DNA from: Marvinbryantia formatexigens
Lineage (GTDB): Bacteria; Bacillota; Clostridia; Oscillospirales; Ruminococcaceae
Direction: 5' to 3'
DNA: 64,000 bases
NCBI GenBank assembly: GCA_021771035.1
Contig: JAETPU010000007.1
Coordinates: forward strand, 88,734 to 152,733
Below the pieces are notes generated by a model, which was not told the DNA's origin, did no database searches, and worked only from the letters and a program-made list of their open reading frames with translations. The translations under genes were made by a program, and so were the position numbers. The first letter of the stretch is position 1. Every line of letters begins with the position of its first letter. Shown here in pieces: positions 63,764 to 64,000 of the stretch.

Positions 63764-63802
63764 TATTTTCGTCGATTGGGGCATGAGCCACACGACAATT
63801 AT

Positions 63803-63879
63803 GGCCTGGTAGTTCAGTTGGTTAGAACGCTAGCCTGTCACGCTAGAGGTCGAGGGTTCGACTCCCTTCCAGGTCGCCA
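63803..63879 (+). tRNA. tRNA-Asp (anticodon GTC)
   Basis: 77 nt. The acceptor GGCCTGG/CCAGGTC pairs, the anticodon loop is CTGTCAC, the T-loop is GGGTTCGACTCCC, and CCA is encoded. Confidence 0.95.
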
Positions 63880-63885
63880 ATGTGT

Positions 63886-63961
63886 GGCTCTGTAGCTCAG
63901 TCGGTAGAGCAGGGGACTGAAAATCCCCGTGTCGTTGGTTCGATTCCGACCGGAGCCACCA
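63886..63961 (+). tRNA. tRNA-Phe (anticodon GAA)
   Basis: 76 nt. The acceptor GGCTCTG/CGGAGCC pairs, the anticodon stem-loop is GGGGACTGAAAATCCCC, and CCA is encoded. Confidence 0.95.
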
Positions 63962-63969
63962 TTTTATCT

Positions 63970-64000
63970 GCGGGTTTAGCTCATCTGGTAGAGCGCCACC
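63970..64000 (+). tRNA. 5' part of a tRNA, probably tRNA-Gly
   Basis: GCGGGTT acceptor arm followed by a D-arm TAGCTCATCTGGTAGAGC and the start of the anticodon stem (GCCACC), cut by the window end. The 5' half fits tRNA-Gly(GCC); the anticodon is not in view. Confidence 0.75.

Larger units (their letters stand above)
63375..63802. other. Intergenic region before the tRNA cluster
   Basis: Terminator hairpin at 63467-63495 and tRNA promoter at 63735-63763; no gene. Confidence 0.5.

Noticed and set aside
63539..63793. 84-codon minus-strand frame before the tRNAs
   Set aside because: It runs across the tRNA promoter and has no recognisable features.

Overview
The window looks like a chromosomal segment of a Gram-positive anaerobe of the class Clostridia, probably a gut member of the Oscillospirales/Ruminococcaceae type. 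The basis is moderately high GC (high 50s by eye), strong AGGAGG ribosome sites, frequent TTG/GTG starts, Clostridia-style gene pairs (leuA-cimA, serC-serA-DUF1015, separate secD/secF, an orphan class I fumarase alpha subunit) and host-glycan enzymes (GH29 fucosidase, DUF4838 protein). No species is claimed. There is no prophage, plasmid or CRISPR array. Mobile DNA is limited to one decayed IS200-like transposase.

0-9 kb: a divergent PTS enzyme I, a VOC/glyoxalase protein, a small BofC-like anchored protein, a bifunctional penicillin-binding protein 1A with a Ser-rich tail, and a divergent AraC regulator/alpha-L-fucosidase pair with an inverted repeat between them. 9-16 kb: a MacB-like efflux operon (lipoprotein adaptor, 950-aa FtsX-type permease, two ATPases) behind a long structured leader. 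16-20 kb: leuA-cimA on the minus strand (branched-chain amino-acid precursors). 20-25 kb: endonuclease III, then the serine operon serC-serA-DUF1015.

25-36 kb: a tiny Asn/Gln-rich protein, a CorC/HlyC-type CNNM-CBS protein, a striking tandem array of promoter-hairpin-terminator units (28.08-28.71 kb), a nitroreductase, undecaprenyl-diphosphate phosphatase, a DUF4838 protein, a small membrane protein, an APC amino-acid permease and type III pantothenate kinase. 37-46 kb: amidohydrolase plus lone fumarase alpha subunit, an AT-rich pair of GNAT acetyltransferases, an SsuABC/NMT1-like ABC importer, a metallophosphoesterase homologue that has lost its catalytic residues, and a DacF-type D-Ala-D-Ala carboxypeptidase.

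46-64 kb: asnS leads into the nickel-pincer-nucleotide genes larE-larB; larC lies 1.2 kb further on, beyond an inverted XRE regulator. Then come a class Ic aspartate aminotransferase, purB, secD-secF, the IS200 relic, a PcsB/EnvC-like murein hydrolase, an inverted decaying fragment of a secD gene, a YerC-type TrpR-family regulator with a methyltransferase, Hsp33, and a tRNA cluster (Asp, Phe, partial Gly) running off the end.

The best candidates for something undescribed are the 28 kb array, which has constant flanks and variable hairpin cores and a related copy upstream of the efflux operon; the DUF1015 protein in the serine operon, which carries a ParB/SerK-like DGHHR motif; the XRE gene with paired 12-bp sites inside the lar locus; and the inactivated YkuE-like phosphoesterase.
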